A DNA stretch of 64,000 nucleotides, from assembly GCA_964036045.1 (NCBI GenBank), contig OZ038392.1:42828978-42892977 (forward strand), read 5' to 3'. This DNA comes from Eutreptiella sp. 'Long Island Sound 2002' (lineage: Eukaryota; Euglenozoa; Euglenophyceae; Eutreptiales; Eutreptiaceae). The notes beneath the pieces are model-generated. The model had not been told where the DNA came from. It made no database searches and saw only the letters and a program-made list of their open reading frames with translations. This document shows positions 20,840 through 32,228 of this stretch, in pieces (within the stretch, counting starts at the first letter, position 1; the number at the start of each line of letters is the position of its first letter). A program made the position numbers and the translations under genes.

Positions 20840-21560
20840 ACACAAGAGCGTGTTGGACCTTAATGGCCTCGTGATCTCTGTCACACGATGGCCCTGCCCT
20901 GAAACCCACAGACACACACTCTCAGACAGACCCTCAGACGATGCGGTGCAGTGTGGACAGGGCTGCTGCAGGGGCGATGTCTTTCATACAAACACTTGTG
21001 GATTTCTGAAATGCTCTTGGGTGTCACCTGCGCGCCTGCGTCAATGAGGTCCAGACCAGAACCATGAGAGGGCACATCAATGATGTGCTGTGATGCCGTG
21101 TTGCTATGCTACGCCAATCAGACCTGTGGTTAGAAGGGTGCGCACAGACCAGGGTTAAGCATGCGCCAGCGTGCGCAGTGTTGGGTGGTAAGTGTGCGTA
21201 AGTGTGCGCCATCTCCCCGTCCAAGCGTGCGCAAGCGTGCACTTTTTGTTTTTGACCGGAAAGCCCCTTAAGTGCCTTTTCGGCACACAGTGCTCTTAAA
21301 CAAAAATTCCACCAGCACCAATTTTTTTTCTGCAGAGAACCTGTGCATGACTATACAAGAGGTCCACCTTTGTGTCCCTGAGCCCAAGCGTACACAAGCG
21401 TGCGGACCGTTGGCGTGTAAGCGTGCGTAAGCGTGCATAGCCATGCAAAGTAAGCGTGCACAAGCGTACACGCACGCTTCTAACCACGGGTCTGACACCA
21501 ATCACTCACAGGTGTCTCACGCAATCTTGAGAAGCCGCACAATAAGGAGGGGCTTTGCAA
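20840..21560. repeat. Non-coding region with clustered AAGCGTGC words
   Basis: At 21125-21242 and 21385-21480 the octamer AAGCGTGC and variants (AAGTGTGC, AAGCGTAC) recur many times at close, irregular spacing, on a background with no gene. Possibly an eroded short-period tandem repeat. Confidence 0.5.
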
Positions 21561-22925
21561 GGGGCCCCTTCCCGTCACGTTGCAGCAACATATTCTAGTC
21601 TGCATGTCTAGCACGCCGTGTGCATGTTGTGCGGAAATAAGTATGTTTATTATTGTTATTCTTATTACTGCACATGGACGCCATGTACTGTCCTTCTGTC
21701 TTGCTTCTCCTCCTGCACCTCCTCTTCCCGAGCCGGTGGAATCAATGAGGTTTTATGACCCCCTGTTGGATCGACGGTGCAGCTACCCCTTTTGGAAACA
21801 AGCAGCAAAATCAAAAAGAAGGATGGGCGATTTCTGCTGATTTTTGTCTTTGGAGCCTTGTGCGCCAAAAATCGACCACTTTTGTGGCTGATGGAACCGT
21901 TTTGAGTGATTGGGGGGTTGATTTGGGCCCAAATTGAGAGATCCACACAGTCAAATACAGAAAAAATACAGCTTTACAGCTGAAAATGGATGCTCCAAAG
22001 TTCATGCAAATGCCAAATGAGCGAAAAAACACTTTTGCACATTCAGAAACAATACATTTATGATTTTGGGTACAAAACTAGTGCATGCCTATGGTCCTAG
22101 ACAATAGAACCCATAGAGCCCTTTCTGCTTTTCCTTCTTCTTAGGCATTACATGCATGCAACAGTACAATTGAGAGACATCAGTGCAAAAGTCATGCCAT
22201 ACAACATCACTTTCACCATCAAACATTGTCATAAGGTTCTACCAATCCAACATCACTCGTTTGTAACAAATTTGTAAATTTTATTACATGGTATACAAAA
22301 TGGTGAATGGTATACAAACTGGCGATTTTACCTTACCTCAGCAAATGAGACTTGAGTGTTTTAGCCATGGCAAATATTGCATGAGCACTTTCTTTTCGTT
22401 TTTGGCCTTTTCTGTTGTAGTGTCTTTTGCAGTTGAGGCCGACGGCCTATTTGCACATACTACAAACGCGTCAAGGTGTGCCGTAGTGCTTTGTGCATGC
22501 TAGTGCAGTAGGGGGCTGTGTAGTGGATCGTGCTAGTTTACTTGGAGGCTGTGTAGTGGTGATGGATCACCCTTGCCTGGTTGCATATATGGAAATTTGG
22601 CAATTTGTGGTTGTCATGCGCATCTGGGTTAGATGTAGCCAGATTAAGCTGGTCTGAACCCTTAGTAACCTCTCAGCACCAGGTAGAGCCACACTACGCG
22701 AGTAGCTACGTGTAGCTACACTACACGCGAGTAGTTCTTCGGTGTTTGCCAACAGAACCTTCACTTGGTGGCTGGAGCCATTGGTCCAGCACGTGTCATT
22801 TCGGAGAAACATTGTAGTTTGCATCACAATTTGAATTGGCTTGTAAATGGTTGACAGGGCCACAGGAATGGGCTCTCCAGCTACAAGCTGGCCTGCAGGC
22901 TTGGCTGCCACCTGGGCAGCATGAG
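21560..22925. other. No supported gene
   Basis: AT-richer than the rest of the window. No exon, RNA gene or clear repeat unit seen, apart from dispersed words. Confidence 0.5.
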
Positions 22926-22929
22926 ACCC

Positions 22930-23100
22930 TTATGATGCTATCCAACGATGAATGGGAACACTTGCAAGATCTTTCCCCATTGTAAAACAATGTCCAATGC
23001 CCCATTGACACCAAAAAGTGGTGCCTCATGCATGTGCTCGGGTGGGGTTTCTGAGCTGGTGGAACTAGTATAGTTTTATACCTTGCGGGTGGCAATGTGT
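22930..23100 (+). repeat. Dispersed ~370-bp family, partial copy
   Basis: Contains GATGAATGGGAACAC, CAATGCCCCATTG and AGTGGTGC in the order found in the copies at 24424, 24745, 33660, 35025, 35391 and 41740. Confidence 0.6.
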
Positions 23101-23194
23101 ACAACCATGGACTGGGGATGGGCTGGGAACTAGCAAGCACTTGTTTCGTCGGATTGTTTAACATTCCGCAAGAAAGCAATTTTTTCGTTGAGAG

Positions 23195-23910
23195 TGTCAC
23201 CAGATCCAGCGAACCTGAATAGGGTTTTTTTCCGTTTCAGTTCATACTGAAAATTGAAGAAATTGCCACAGAAATTTCAAAGGGGCATTTTTTGCCGGAT
23301 TCAGCGAAAGTGTGCGTCATAAAAGTGCTTGTGTCCAAAATGGGGTGTGCTTTAAAACACATAGTGTTGAAAGGCCTATCTTCAAAAGGAAAGCCTTGTT
23401 TCACAAAAGAACCTATTCCCAAAATGAGGCTTCATTTGCTAAAATGCCTCATTTCAAGAGGATGAGTTTTCTTCTATGAAGGCAATTCTTTTATGCAAAT
23501 GCCGTTTTCCCAAAGCGTTTTTCACCGGATCCAGCGAAAATTGTACTCATTTTTGCATGTTTTGTTTTCTTTTGTGAAGGTATTCCTTTCCGGCACGACT
23601 TTGTTCATTAATTTGCTTTGATTTGAAAGAAGTTTAGTTCGGGAAATCTAGGCAATCCTTGTCACAACAACCATTCTTGACCATTTTTGGCCGGATCCAG
23701 TGAGAGCATGGTCTTTTACAAAAATGGCTTTGAAATCCTTGTCACTAAAAGGGTGGTTTCGATTTCAAAACCCAATTCATGCTCAAGGGTAGGGGAAATG
23801 AGAAGTTAAACATCACTAAAATTTTCAGAATTCTTGCAGATCAAACACCTATCATAACAGTACGAAACCCCATGTGCGAACAAAACACTCGCTGGAGCTG
23901 GATCCGGCAA
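23195..23910. repeat. Recurrent CCGGATCCAGCGAAA motif in non-coding DNA
   Basis: Near copies begin at about 23200, 23297, 23524 and 23691, with an inverted version (CTGGATCCGGCAAA) at about 23898. Flanks differ, so this is a short motif repeated at irregular spacing and not a clear tandem array. Confidence 0.45.
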
Positions 23911-24177
23911 AGCTAACGGAAAAAGATGCGAAAAACAGACGAGCAGAAAAACTTACAGCATGCAAACATGTTGTTGCATTGCACATGTGAGAATGAGTCA
24001 ACCTCTCTCAAACAAATACACATGTTCACAGTGCAACACTGCTGCTGTCAACTATAATTGGTTCCTCACTCTCCGGACCTGAGTTTCTACACATTCAATA
24101 CCAGGGTACACTTCAACAGGATTGACACTACCAGTGTTGTGCATGCACTGCCAAGATTACTAGGTGTTACAGTTTCG

Positions 24178-24250
24178 TGGTGCCACCCCCCCCCCCCCGC
24201 CCGCCGCGAAGGGGGGGGGGCAGTGGCATTGTGACCCCCCCCCCCATGGG
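24178..24250. repeat. C-tract / G-tract inverted repeat
   Basis: GTGCCAC followed by a C13 run, then a G run followed by CAGTGGCA, then another C12 run. The arms could pair as a long G:C hairpin or form G-quadruplex or i-motif structures. Confidence 0.6.
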
Positions 24251-24419
24251 GGGCAATCCGCCACAACATTCAGGGCGAGATTTAAAGGGCGGCACAGGGC
24301 ACTAGCGTTTGCACGCATCTGGTAGGCACAAAGACCCATTTTGGGTGTCAAAAAACCAAACATTAACTTGAAAAGGACCTTTTTTGCCAACTTTTTCACC
24401 TTCCTTTCATGTGTTTGAC

Positions 24420-25140
24420 AACCACGTATTGCCTTAGGCAGCCTTGTGATAAAAAAGGTGAATGGGACCGTTTGAACGCTATTTCCACACCACCAGTCCC
24501 CTTCAATGCCTTAGTGGCGCCAAGAAGTGGTGCACTGTGCATGTGCTGGGGTAGGGCCACCGAGCTGACGGAACCCAGAAGGTTTTCTAACCGTCTTCAG
24601 GGTCAAGGGTGGAGCAAATCCCTTTAGCGACGGCACGAATCAGCAAGCAAACAAGCATTTGTTGGCATCGAAAGTGGCCAAAACTAGCCCCGAAAAGGAG
24701 CTTACTTTTTGTAGCATCACCTTCGTTCAGTTTGTTTGGTGTCATCTATTGCCTTTGGCAGCATTGTGGTCCCAAGTAATGACGGTGCGAACATTACCAC
24801 TCTACCAACACCTTTCAGTGCCCTAGTGGCACCCATGAGTGGTGTATGGTGCACACATGCTAGGGTAGTGTTACCGGGCCGGTGGAACCAGTAAGGTTTA
24901 CAACCCTCTTTCGGGTCCATGTGGGATGACTTGCTGGCAAAGGTAGAGCAGGTTGCTATGGGACATTGTGGACTAGCTTTAGTGCCAAATGAGTGGCCTT
25001 AAGCACCACCTTTGGCAGTCCTTGAAAGGCAGTCTTTTGCTTACTTTTCTCCATTTTCACGGTCCTTAGCTGTCTAGATGCCATCTGTTGCCTTTGGCAA
25101 CCTTGTGGTGTTTCATAAGGGGAACATTTGCGAGATATTT
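24420..25140 (+). repeat. Dispersed ~370-bp family, three successive partial copies
   Basis: Units begin at about 24424, 24745 and 25088 with TTGCCTTxGGCA, followed by AATGCCxTAGTGGC, AGTGGTGxA and GCTAGGGTAG words. Spacing is about 320-345 bp. Confidence 0.65.
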
Positions 25141-25179
25141 CAGCGCTGCCACACCCAGGGGGGGGGGTGGAAAAAATTC

Positions 25180-25320
25180 GCGCAAATTTTTTCGTACCCC
25201 CCCCCCTCCCTCCGGGGAATTTTTTCGTCCCCCCCCCTCCCTCCAGGAATTTTTTTCGTACCCCCCCCCCTCCCTCCGGGGTACCCCCCGAAAAAAAAAA
25301 TAGCACCCACTGTAGGAATT
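25180..25320. repeat. T-run/CGTACC/C-run tandem with a closing inverted arm
   Basis: Three units of about 30-45 bp, each T6-7 CGTACC C-run CTCCCTCC, are closed by GGGGTACCCCCCG followed by an A10 run, which is the reverse complement of the unit start. The block at 28430-28500 has the same layout. Confidence 0.7.
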
Positions 25321-25532
25321 TTTTTTCGCAAGGAGGATTTGCATGTAACCTTCACTTTGCTACATTGTGCGCCATGAGGAAAATTTGCTTCATCTGGTAG
25401 AGGGTGACAAAATGGGTTTTCAGCCCATCTGTCTATACTCAAAATACCCAGATTTTTCAGGAGACCTCAATAATGGATGAAAATCATATTGGACCAAATA
25501 TCAATACCATCCCTGTGCAGACACCCCTGAGA

Positions 25533-25605
25533 GATGGCCCATACCCTAGTGGGTAAACAGTGCTTCTACAATGGGAAGGTCTCTGGTTCAATTCTTGGGA
25601 CTCCC
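25533..25605 (+). repeat. tRNA-derived SINE-like head
   Basis: CCTAGTGGGTAAACAG (A-box-like) and GGTTCAATTC (B-box, 25585-25594) lie about 40 bp apart as in tRNA genes. The anticodon arm does not fold canonically, so a tRNA-derived repeat is more likely than a working tRNA. Confidence 0.45.
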
Positions 25606-25910
25606 AACATTGGTGTTCACAAGTGGGCAAGCAAGAGCTAAGTGGGTACGGAGTCGGGTGTTTTGCAAAAAAGACGCGTTTTTTGGTTCCCCCCCCCGTT
25701 TTTGGCCCTTTTTGGCCGCGGGTTGGTGTTTTTTCATGTTTTTTGGTATTTTTTTTTGTTTTTTCATGGTGGTATTAGGTACAAACGCATCTTGTGGTAC
25801 CAAGGAAGCATTGTTTTTTGAATGTTTTTGGCATTCCTTGTTTCTCCGACGTCTTCTGGCAGAGAGTTTTTTTGTTTTTCTCCCTCATGCATGACGTACC
25901 AAGTAGTTCT
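25605..25910. other. No supported gene
   Basis: T-rich with T and C runs. The frames here encode only low-complexity Phe-rich strings. Confidence 0.4.
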
Positions 25911-25917
25911 ACAATGG

Positions 25918-26140
25918 GGAACCCACATATATGGGAGACGTGGGATTTGGGATGTTACGTCCACATGTCATGGCATGAACATGTGCAATTGTGAATGCAA
26001 ATCTATGATGAAATGGCAAATAGAGGTGCAATGGGGGCCACACGTATATAGGAGATGTGGTATTTGGGATGTTACGTCCATATGTCATGGCATGTATACG
26101 TGCAATCGGCGATCACATAGCAGATAGAGGTGCAAAGGAG
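25918..26140 (+). repeat. Two-copy tandem repeat, unit about 118 bp
   Basis: GATTTGGGATGTTACGTCC and ATGTCATGGCATG occur at about 25945 and again at about 26068, each followed by a GCAAATAGAGGTGCA / GCAGATAGAGGTGCA word. Lies just upstream of the hAT-like relic. Confidence 0.75.
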
Positions 26141-26283
26141 GTCACAAAAAGAAAGTACCTTGATGGGATGTGGGATCAGGGATGTCTGGTATGGGATGTG
26201 GGACATGGGATGTGGGATTTGCATTGCAAATACGTACAACATGTCCGTTGTTTCCCCTTCTTGCTGGCGTATGTTTTGTTGAT

Positions 26284-27576
26284 GCCTGGTGTCGGGGTGA
26301 AGAACGACGTCGAGGGCGCCGAGTGGTCGTTCCACAAATCCGTCTCGGCCGCCGCTCGTTACCTGGGAGAGCAGGGTGTCAAGTTGCATGACGCCCAAGT
26401 CAGCCGGGAGGCCAAGCGCAATGGTGCCCGCGAGGGTTGGCGTTTCACTACCGACCTGAACACGGTAGCCCCCCGTAATGCCACCGTTGATGCAAAACCC
26501 CGCGGAGCACCATCCATCCCCAGCGGTCTTGCCGGTGCCAACCGCGCTTGCGGTGCTTGCGATAGTGAGTTTGGAGGGCACCTTAAGAAATTTGTTTCCT
26601 GTGGCAAACCGTGAAGAAGCATGATCGCTCCGCTCCCCACCATGTTGCACTGGCAATGTGGGTATCCAATGGCCAGAAGTCCTCTGCCTGAGGGGCCCTG
26701 CCGCCACACGTACGTGACGGGGTCCTGACAGCGTTCCGAGCGGTGTACCAAGGGGAGAAGAGCGGGGGTTCCCTGCAGGACTTTCCTGGGGATGTGTCTA
26801 TGATCGAGCTCTTTGGTGGCAATGTCCTTCCGGGCTACCGCTCCCGGTTCTCTGCCCGTGGCATTCTTGTGGCCATAGCAGTGCCCTTCCGCAACACCCA
26901 AGGCACCATCATCCAGAGCGCCGAGTACTTGGCTCTTGCTTCGGATTCGGCCACGGACAGGGCCGCCGACAAAGCAGAGCTAGTCTACTACCGGACCATG
27001 TTTGAACGAAAACTCCGAACGGCATTCTTGTCATGTCGGGCCTTGCCAAATGGTACGGCTTCCGGGATCTTCTCCTCGTACAAGCGTGCCTTTACCGTTG
27101 CTGGTTTGGAGGTTACCGATTGGATCCCCAAGCCAGTGTGGTATTGTGCTGGCGGTGCCACAATTATGCAAGGCCGGCAAGAGGGTGTGTATGCCCTTCT
27201 CCGTGACCTGCAGCAGGAGATTTGTGGATGGTGGGTGCTGGTGCCGATCCATGCGAACTGCCACCGCACAGACCTCGCCATCAAGGCCGCTTTCAGTGCC
27301 GGGCACGCTTTCGTGGATGTCGTGGCCAACGGCATGCAGCAGGTGGCGCTCTTTTGGAACAATCGCCCGGCGCGCCTCCCCGTGTTGCGCCGGGTCGCAC
27401 TTGCTTTGGACACCTCGGTGCCCAGGTTTGGTGTCCTTCGAGAACGCCGATTGGCAGCTTTCGCGGCGGACGCCGTGCGTCACATGCTCCGCAGCTATGC
27501 ACCCCTGATTTGCGCCTTGGTCAAGGTGTACGGGCTGTGGGTGTTACGACGGAGGGTGCTCAGAAATTCTGCCTGA
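26284..27576 (+). pseudogene. hAT-superfamily transposase-like relic
   Basis: Two frames (26284-26614 and, one frame over, 26743-27576) carry a degraded transposase. In the second, ALASDSATDRAADKAEL resembles the first catalytic Asp block of hAT proteins (DESTD-like). GGATIMQGRQEGVYALL followed by HANCHRTDLAIKAAF resembles the second Asp block and the C/H...CHRxxLA block of the ZNF862/KIAA1586-like branch. The Asp expected before GA in the second block is Gly here. There is no recognisable BED zinc finger or C-terminal dimerisation domain, and no terminal inverted repeats were found. The N-terminal frame is basic and unrecognised. Moderately confident as hAT-like, and clearly not functional. 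Confidence 0.55.
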
Positions 27577-28150
27577 GGGAGCATGGGAACAACAGGAAAC
27601 AACAGCAACTATTCCAAAATTACAGTGACCATCCAGAGCACACCAGGAAATAACAGTGAGCATTCAGAACGCAACAAGAAATAACAACGGCCATCCACAG
27701 CGATGTAGGAGGTAACGTCAACCCGGCAGTCCTTGGGCAAACCCACCTAAAAAACACCCTGGCTGCCGGAATACATCAATTTGCAAACACACTAGCAGGA
27801 ACAACTGAAAATGGTGGGAAAATGCCAGCTCGGGTCACAAGGCCGAAGCAACCAATCTCCAACACAGTATTTTTTTTCTGGTTTGTGTTGTTGATTGGTT
27901 GAGCTGTTGAGTGACACAATGTTGTGAATCTTTAAAAAACATGTTAATTGTTGATTGGAAAATGCATTTGAGGTCATAGGGATGTAGAAAAACAACATTT
28001 TGGGTGAAAAAACAAAAAAAACGGGATTTAAAAAAAAAACACCGTTTAGGGTGTCCGGGTGTCACCGGGGTGCGTGACACCCGTTTACCTCTACCTTGCA
28101 AGTGGCATGTACGTCACAATGGCAATTTTTCATTTTTGGTTTTTGTTGCT
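27577..28150. other. No supported gene
   Basis: Contains a short degenerate repeat (GTGACCATCCAGAGC / GTGAGCATTCAGAAC / CGGCCATCCACAGC, 27620-27705), A and T runs, and no coding signal. Confidence 0.5.
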
Positions 28151-28156
28151 TTTTTT

Positions 28157-28245
28157 GTGCTTTGATTTTGTCCCCTTTGTTGGGGACCCCCGAGAATGCA
28201 GGGGTTATGTAGCATGTCTGCCCTTTTTGGGCCTGCTGATAAGAG
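28157..28245 (+). repeat. Single monomer of the ~103-bp satellite
   Basis: TTTTGATTTTGTCCCC then GGGACCCCCGAGAATGCAGG and GGTTATGTAGC match the array at 4877-5475. Confidence 0.85.
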
Positions 28246-28429
28246 GCCAAGGTTGGCGCTGCACCGCAGCCGAAACAGACCGGGGGTCTTTCTGCCCCGA
28301 AACACAAATACCACCCATATCTGCTGAAACATCAATGGTTACCTTGAAAAATATCCTCCCTCCACCTTCCGAATCCAAAGAGGTGGGGTAGAGTTGAGGA
28401 AAGTTTAGGTTCAGGGGTCTGGAAAAAAA

Positions 28430-28505
28430 TTTCATGCAATTTTTTTTCGTACCGCCCCCCACCCCCCCATCCTCCAGGGGTACCCCTCGAAAAAAAAGTT
28501 GTACG
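28430..28505. repeat. T-run/CGTACC/C-run block with inverted arm, second copy
   Basis: T8 CGTACC, a C-rich core and GGGGTACCCCTCG plus an A8 run repeat the layout at 25180-25320. It immediately precedes the truncated LINE. Confidence 0.7.
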
Positions 28506-28539
28506 CCGGCACAGGAATCCCCCCCCCCCCCCCGCGACA

Positions 28540-29920
28540 CCCGTACGCACCGTATCTATACTCCGTTGGAAAAGGATACGTCCCAGGGGTTTACCACCAC
28601 CCGAGGGCAGGCACGCGCCAGGGGGATCCACTCTCCCCGGCGCTGTTCTCCCTGGTGGCATCCTTTGTGATTTTCCCACTACAAGACCTGGGTCCCATGC
28701 TGACTGTCATGATGTATGCAGACGACCTCATCATCTTCTTGGATGGAAGAGCCAACCCACAACTGTTGAAGAGGGTATGGGAAGTGGTTTCTCGTTTTGG
28801 ACAGTCTTCGGGGTTGAAGGTCAACCTGAGCAAAACGGCAGCGTTAGTTCGCAACTGTGGGGGAACGGAGTGGGCGAGGTGCTTTCGGAACATTGGAGTA
28901 GATGTCAAACACTTCGTCAAGTATCTGGGTGTACGCTTGGGGAATATTCGGCACCAACAAGATGACCAAGGATGGGGGCTGACGATAGAGCAGGCTTTCG
29001 CACCAGCGCTGCAAGAGGCCTTCCGTCGCGCTAGGGTGGTATCCACGCTGCAACTGTCAATGAACGAACGTGCATTCATGCTGACATCATGGATTCTGCC
29101 GGTCGTGGCATGGGTATCCAAGGCACACTACGCCCCAGTCTCGGTGATCAGACAACTGAAGTTGGTGTACGACGTGACTATGGGTACCAACAGCTGGGGA
29201 ATCACCCTACCAATCCTCTCACGACCAAGAACGCAAGGGGGACTGGCACTACCAGAACCAGAGCTGTTTCTTATGCACCAGGCAGCGGCTCCGTTCGTCA
29301 GCCTGTTGGGAGAGCCTCACAAAATTCCCGACAAGGCAGTGGAGACCTTCTATGCATGGGCAACAACCATAGGGTTCACACCATCCAAGGACAACCTTCC
29401 ATATATTCAATTGGGCATGGTCCGAACGGCTGATCTAACGTTCCTGGGATGGTCGGCAAAAGCACACTCCAACATTCAGCGAGTAGCCCCGCAGGTGGCC
29501 CCCCCGGCAAACCGGGACCGCCTGCCGTTGTGGCACTCTGTGTATTTCCGAAATGAGTTCAACTGCTCCTACTACAACACGAAATTGATCCGGCAGGGGG
29601 TGCTGACGTGGGGTCAATTCCAATCCCTGGAGGACGCAAGATTGTTCAATGCACTGCCTCGGACATGGAACGGGGTCTACAATCATGGCGGACAACTCCT
29701 CAACAAAGTCCCGTCACAAGGGGGGTTTGATACCCCCGCAGTTCACACCCAAAACTGGACCAGGGCATGGCTGCTCCAGTTCTACGCCTCTCAGCCAGGG
29801 GTCCGCGACCCGCAAACATCGGAGGTATGGGAACAGTTGGCACAGGCACAGCTACCACCGAGGGTTCGGGACTTTGCACAAAAGGCGCTGTGCAAGAGTC
29901 GACAAGAGGTCAAGCACTGA
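28540..29920 (+). pseudogene. LINE reverse transcriptase, C-terminal half
   Basis: Starts just before TRQGDPLSPALFSLV (~28614), followed by MMYADDLIIFLDG (~28712, catalytic Asp pair), GLKVNLSKTAAL and KYLGVRLG (thumb). A long connection region follows, with typical LINE words (FMLTSWILPVVAWV, QGGLALPEPELF). The fingers and endonuclease are missing. The frame ends in TGA at 29918 one frame away from the downstream CCHC segment, so a 1-nt indel lies near 29890-29920. Confidence 0.85.
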
Positions 29921-31337
29921 CAAGTGCCCGGTGTGCTCACAAAAGGAGACGATTAAGCACGCGATGGTCGAATGCCCCATGTTCAAAGCGGCGGCGGCGG
30001 TTATACAGCACTACTATGGCCAGGTGGAAACTGATAACGGGACATCCACAGTTCGAGACATGATGGAGTCCGACGACCAAGAATGGTTACTGAAAACGAA
30101 CCAAGGCTGGGCAATGTGGTCAGCAAGAAGTGCCCACTGGCGGTACCGGTGCGAGGTCAAGGCAGGAGCGTCGCCGGTGTTCACGTCATACCTAACAACA
30201 TGGCTAAGGGGGCTATGTGAGTGGGTGGGATTTTACACAGGGGAGCGCAGGGAACAATGGAAAGGCTTTCAAAAATCGTTGGAACAACTTCGAGACACCG
30301 GAGTGCAGCCGCGACAAGGGGAAGTGCAAGTGCATGGGGGATTGAATGCATGGTGGCAAACACACACGGAGTGCTTCACCCAAGAGAAATCAGCCAACAA
30401 TCACAGTTGGCAAGGGGCAACGGAATCACGCCCGAAGCGCCCGAGGCAGGCAGGCCCGGGAGTGCTACAAGGAGTGCAAGATCTGATTGCAGAACTGGTG
30501 GCGAAGGGCTACAGGATCGTGTACACGGACGGATCGTCGAAACGACTGAGCCACAAGGACATGCGCAGAGCCGGGGGATTTGGCGTGTTCGCGGCGGAAG
30601 ACGACCAAGGACGAGAGGTGCGCTTCTGTGGCTACGTACCAACACATCACAGGCAAACAAATAACGGAGCAGAGCTTTGGGCAGCCGTGGAAGCCTTACA
30701 GGGATTCTGGGTGCCAAAACTGGCAATCCTCACCGACTCGCAGTACCTGCAGCTGGGAGCGACTGGCAGGGCCCAACACTGGAAGTCAAAGGGATGGACA
30801 ACCACATCTGGAAAACTGCAAGTCCATGTCCCAGTCTGGGAAAAGCTGCTCCAGGAAATGGCGACGCCGGGAAGAGAAGTCAGGTGGGAACATGTCCCAG
30901 CACATGTCAACGTGCAGGGAAATGAGGTGGCGAATGGATTGGCCATGGAAGGCATGTGTTCAAGCCCAATGTGGTCTCGGCATGTTGCACCAAATTCATC
31001 ATCAGGGTCAGAGTCCACGGTAGGCTTGAGGGGAGGGTCGGGATCAGAGTCAGAGGGCACCAGGGCACTCTGGTCATCCTTGGGTATGGTACCCATGGAC
31101 AGTGATGAACTGACAAGGGAAGCATCCGGGGAGCTAGCGCCACGTGAAATGGGACCACACTCCTCAAGCAGTTCAGAAAGTGAGGAAATGAGGACAGGAC
31201 ACACACACCAGGGAGTGCTGTCGAGTGCACTGTCAGCAGCGGACACACTGTCCTTCAGCACTGATGTGAGTGACACCAGGAGGCAGCGCAAGAAGCGAAG
31301 GCTCAGGAAACGCAGGAACCCAGGACAGGGTCGATAA
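29890..31337 (+). CDS. LINE CCHC motif, RNase H and acidic/basic tail
   Basis: CPVCSQKETIKHAMVEC (29925-29975) fits CX2CX7HX4C. RNase H then shows VYTDGSS (~30518, first Asp), NNGAELWAAVEAL (~30661, Glu), LTDSQYLQL (~30731, Asp) and HVPAHVNVQGNEVAN (~30891). The last position, normally Asp, is AAT (Asn) at 30933-30935, a single G-to-A change from GAT. The domain would remove RNA from the cDNA hybrid if active. The C terminus is Ser/Glu-rich and ends in a strongly basic RRQRKKRRLRKRR stretch, possibly for nuclear or nucleic-acid binding. Confidence 0.85.
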
Positions 31338-31559
31338 TGACAGAGCCAGTGGCCCTTGCACAATGGTGCGGACATCTCACAGGTTCCAAGCACAACAATG
31401 CTCGTCTGAAATCTGTGTTCTGACGCAGAGTTTGCATCACACGAGCTGCGTTTTGTTGCAGCGAGCAGCAGCACGCAAAGGAGAACTCCAAGCAGCTGAA
31501 CGCCGCGTCCTGTCGCGGACAGGCACCCAGGCGTTATGCCGTCTGGAAGGACATAGCAG

Positions 31560-32177
31560 GAGAAGGGATCACATCAGCAGCGGTACGGCCCATACACACA
31601 CATTCAGCCAACCCCAAAGAAGGTCAAGCCTCAGCAAGAACGCCAGCGTTTCAAAGTGCAAGCACTGAGTCAGCTGGACGCCATCGCGAGCGAAGGACTG
31701 CAGGCAGTTGAAGCAGAGCTGACCACAATGGCCTGGGCCCGCAACCAGCAGATCTGGCTCCGACTGGACCAACCACATGACACCAAGATGCACTGTGAGA
31801 TTGTGGACAACCATGGGGAACCATTGTTGATGAGCAATCAGGAGCTCTACTCGGTGATGGTCCAGATCAACTGGACCCTGAAGTCCCAGGCTCTGGCGAA
31901 TATGCAGGTCCAGTGGCGACCCAAAAGTGCAGGCAAGTGGCACCCGTTCCAGTGGGAGGCGATCCTCCACTGTCCGACGGCAGAGGGACACGGAGCGGTG
32001 CCCTCCTCGGTGAGCAGAACTGGAGATTGCATGCATGTGTGGCCGGCAGGCCGAGCGGACCTCTTACGGTTGTTCCAAAGAACGCTCTTCAGGCAGGCGG
32101 ACCCGGTACCTGGGGACGCTGTGCGGTTCCTCTACACGCTGCTGAACACACCCCCATGCGAAAGAAGATACGCATGA
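31560..32177 (+). CDS. Unidentified ~205-codon frame downstream of the RNase H LINE
   Basis: Open from after a TAG at about 31557 to TGA at 32175, with balanced composition and Trp-rich stretches (MAWARNQQIWLRLDQ, VQINWTLKSQ, MQVQWRPKSAGKW). No family is recognised and there is no good ATG near the 5' end. It may be a further LINE product or an exon. Same frame as the RNase H ORF, but separated by three stops. Confidence 0.35.
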   Translation, partial: EKGSHQQRYGPYTHIQPTPKKVKPQQERQRFKVQALSQLDAIASEGLQAVEAELTTMAWARNQQIWLRLDQPHDTKMHCEIVDNHGEPLLMSNQELYSVMVQINWTLKSQALANMQVQWRPKSAGKWHPFQWEAILHCPTAEGHGAVPSSVSRTGDCMHVWPAGRADLLRLFQRTLFRQADPVPGDAVRFLYTLLNTPPCERRYA

Positions 32178-32228
32178 CAGGGGGTGACACACAGGAGAAG
32201 AAGATTGGAGCGCATGGTGCAGATACCC

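Larger units (their letters stand above)
28540..31337 (+). mobile_element. 5'-truncated LINE with RNase H
   Basis: Begins inside the RT domain after a C15 run and continues through RT C terminus, CCHC motif and RNase H to TAA at 31335. The RT and tail are unlike the LINE at 12464, so this is a second clade. No clear 3' tail or target-site duplication was identified. Confidence 0.8.
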
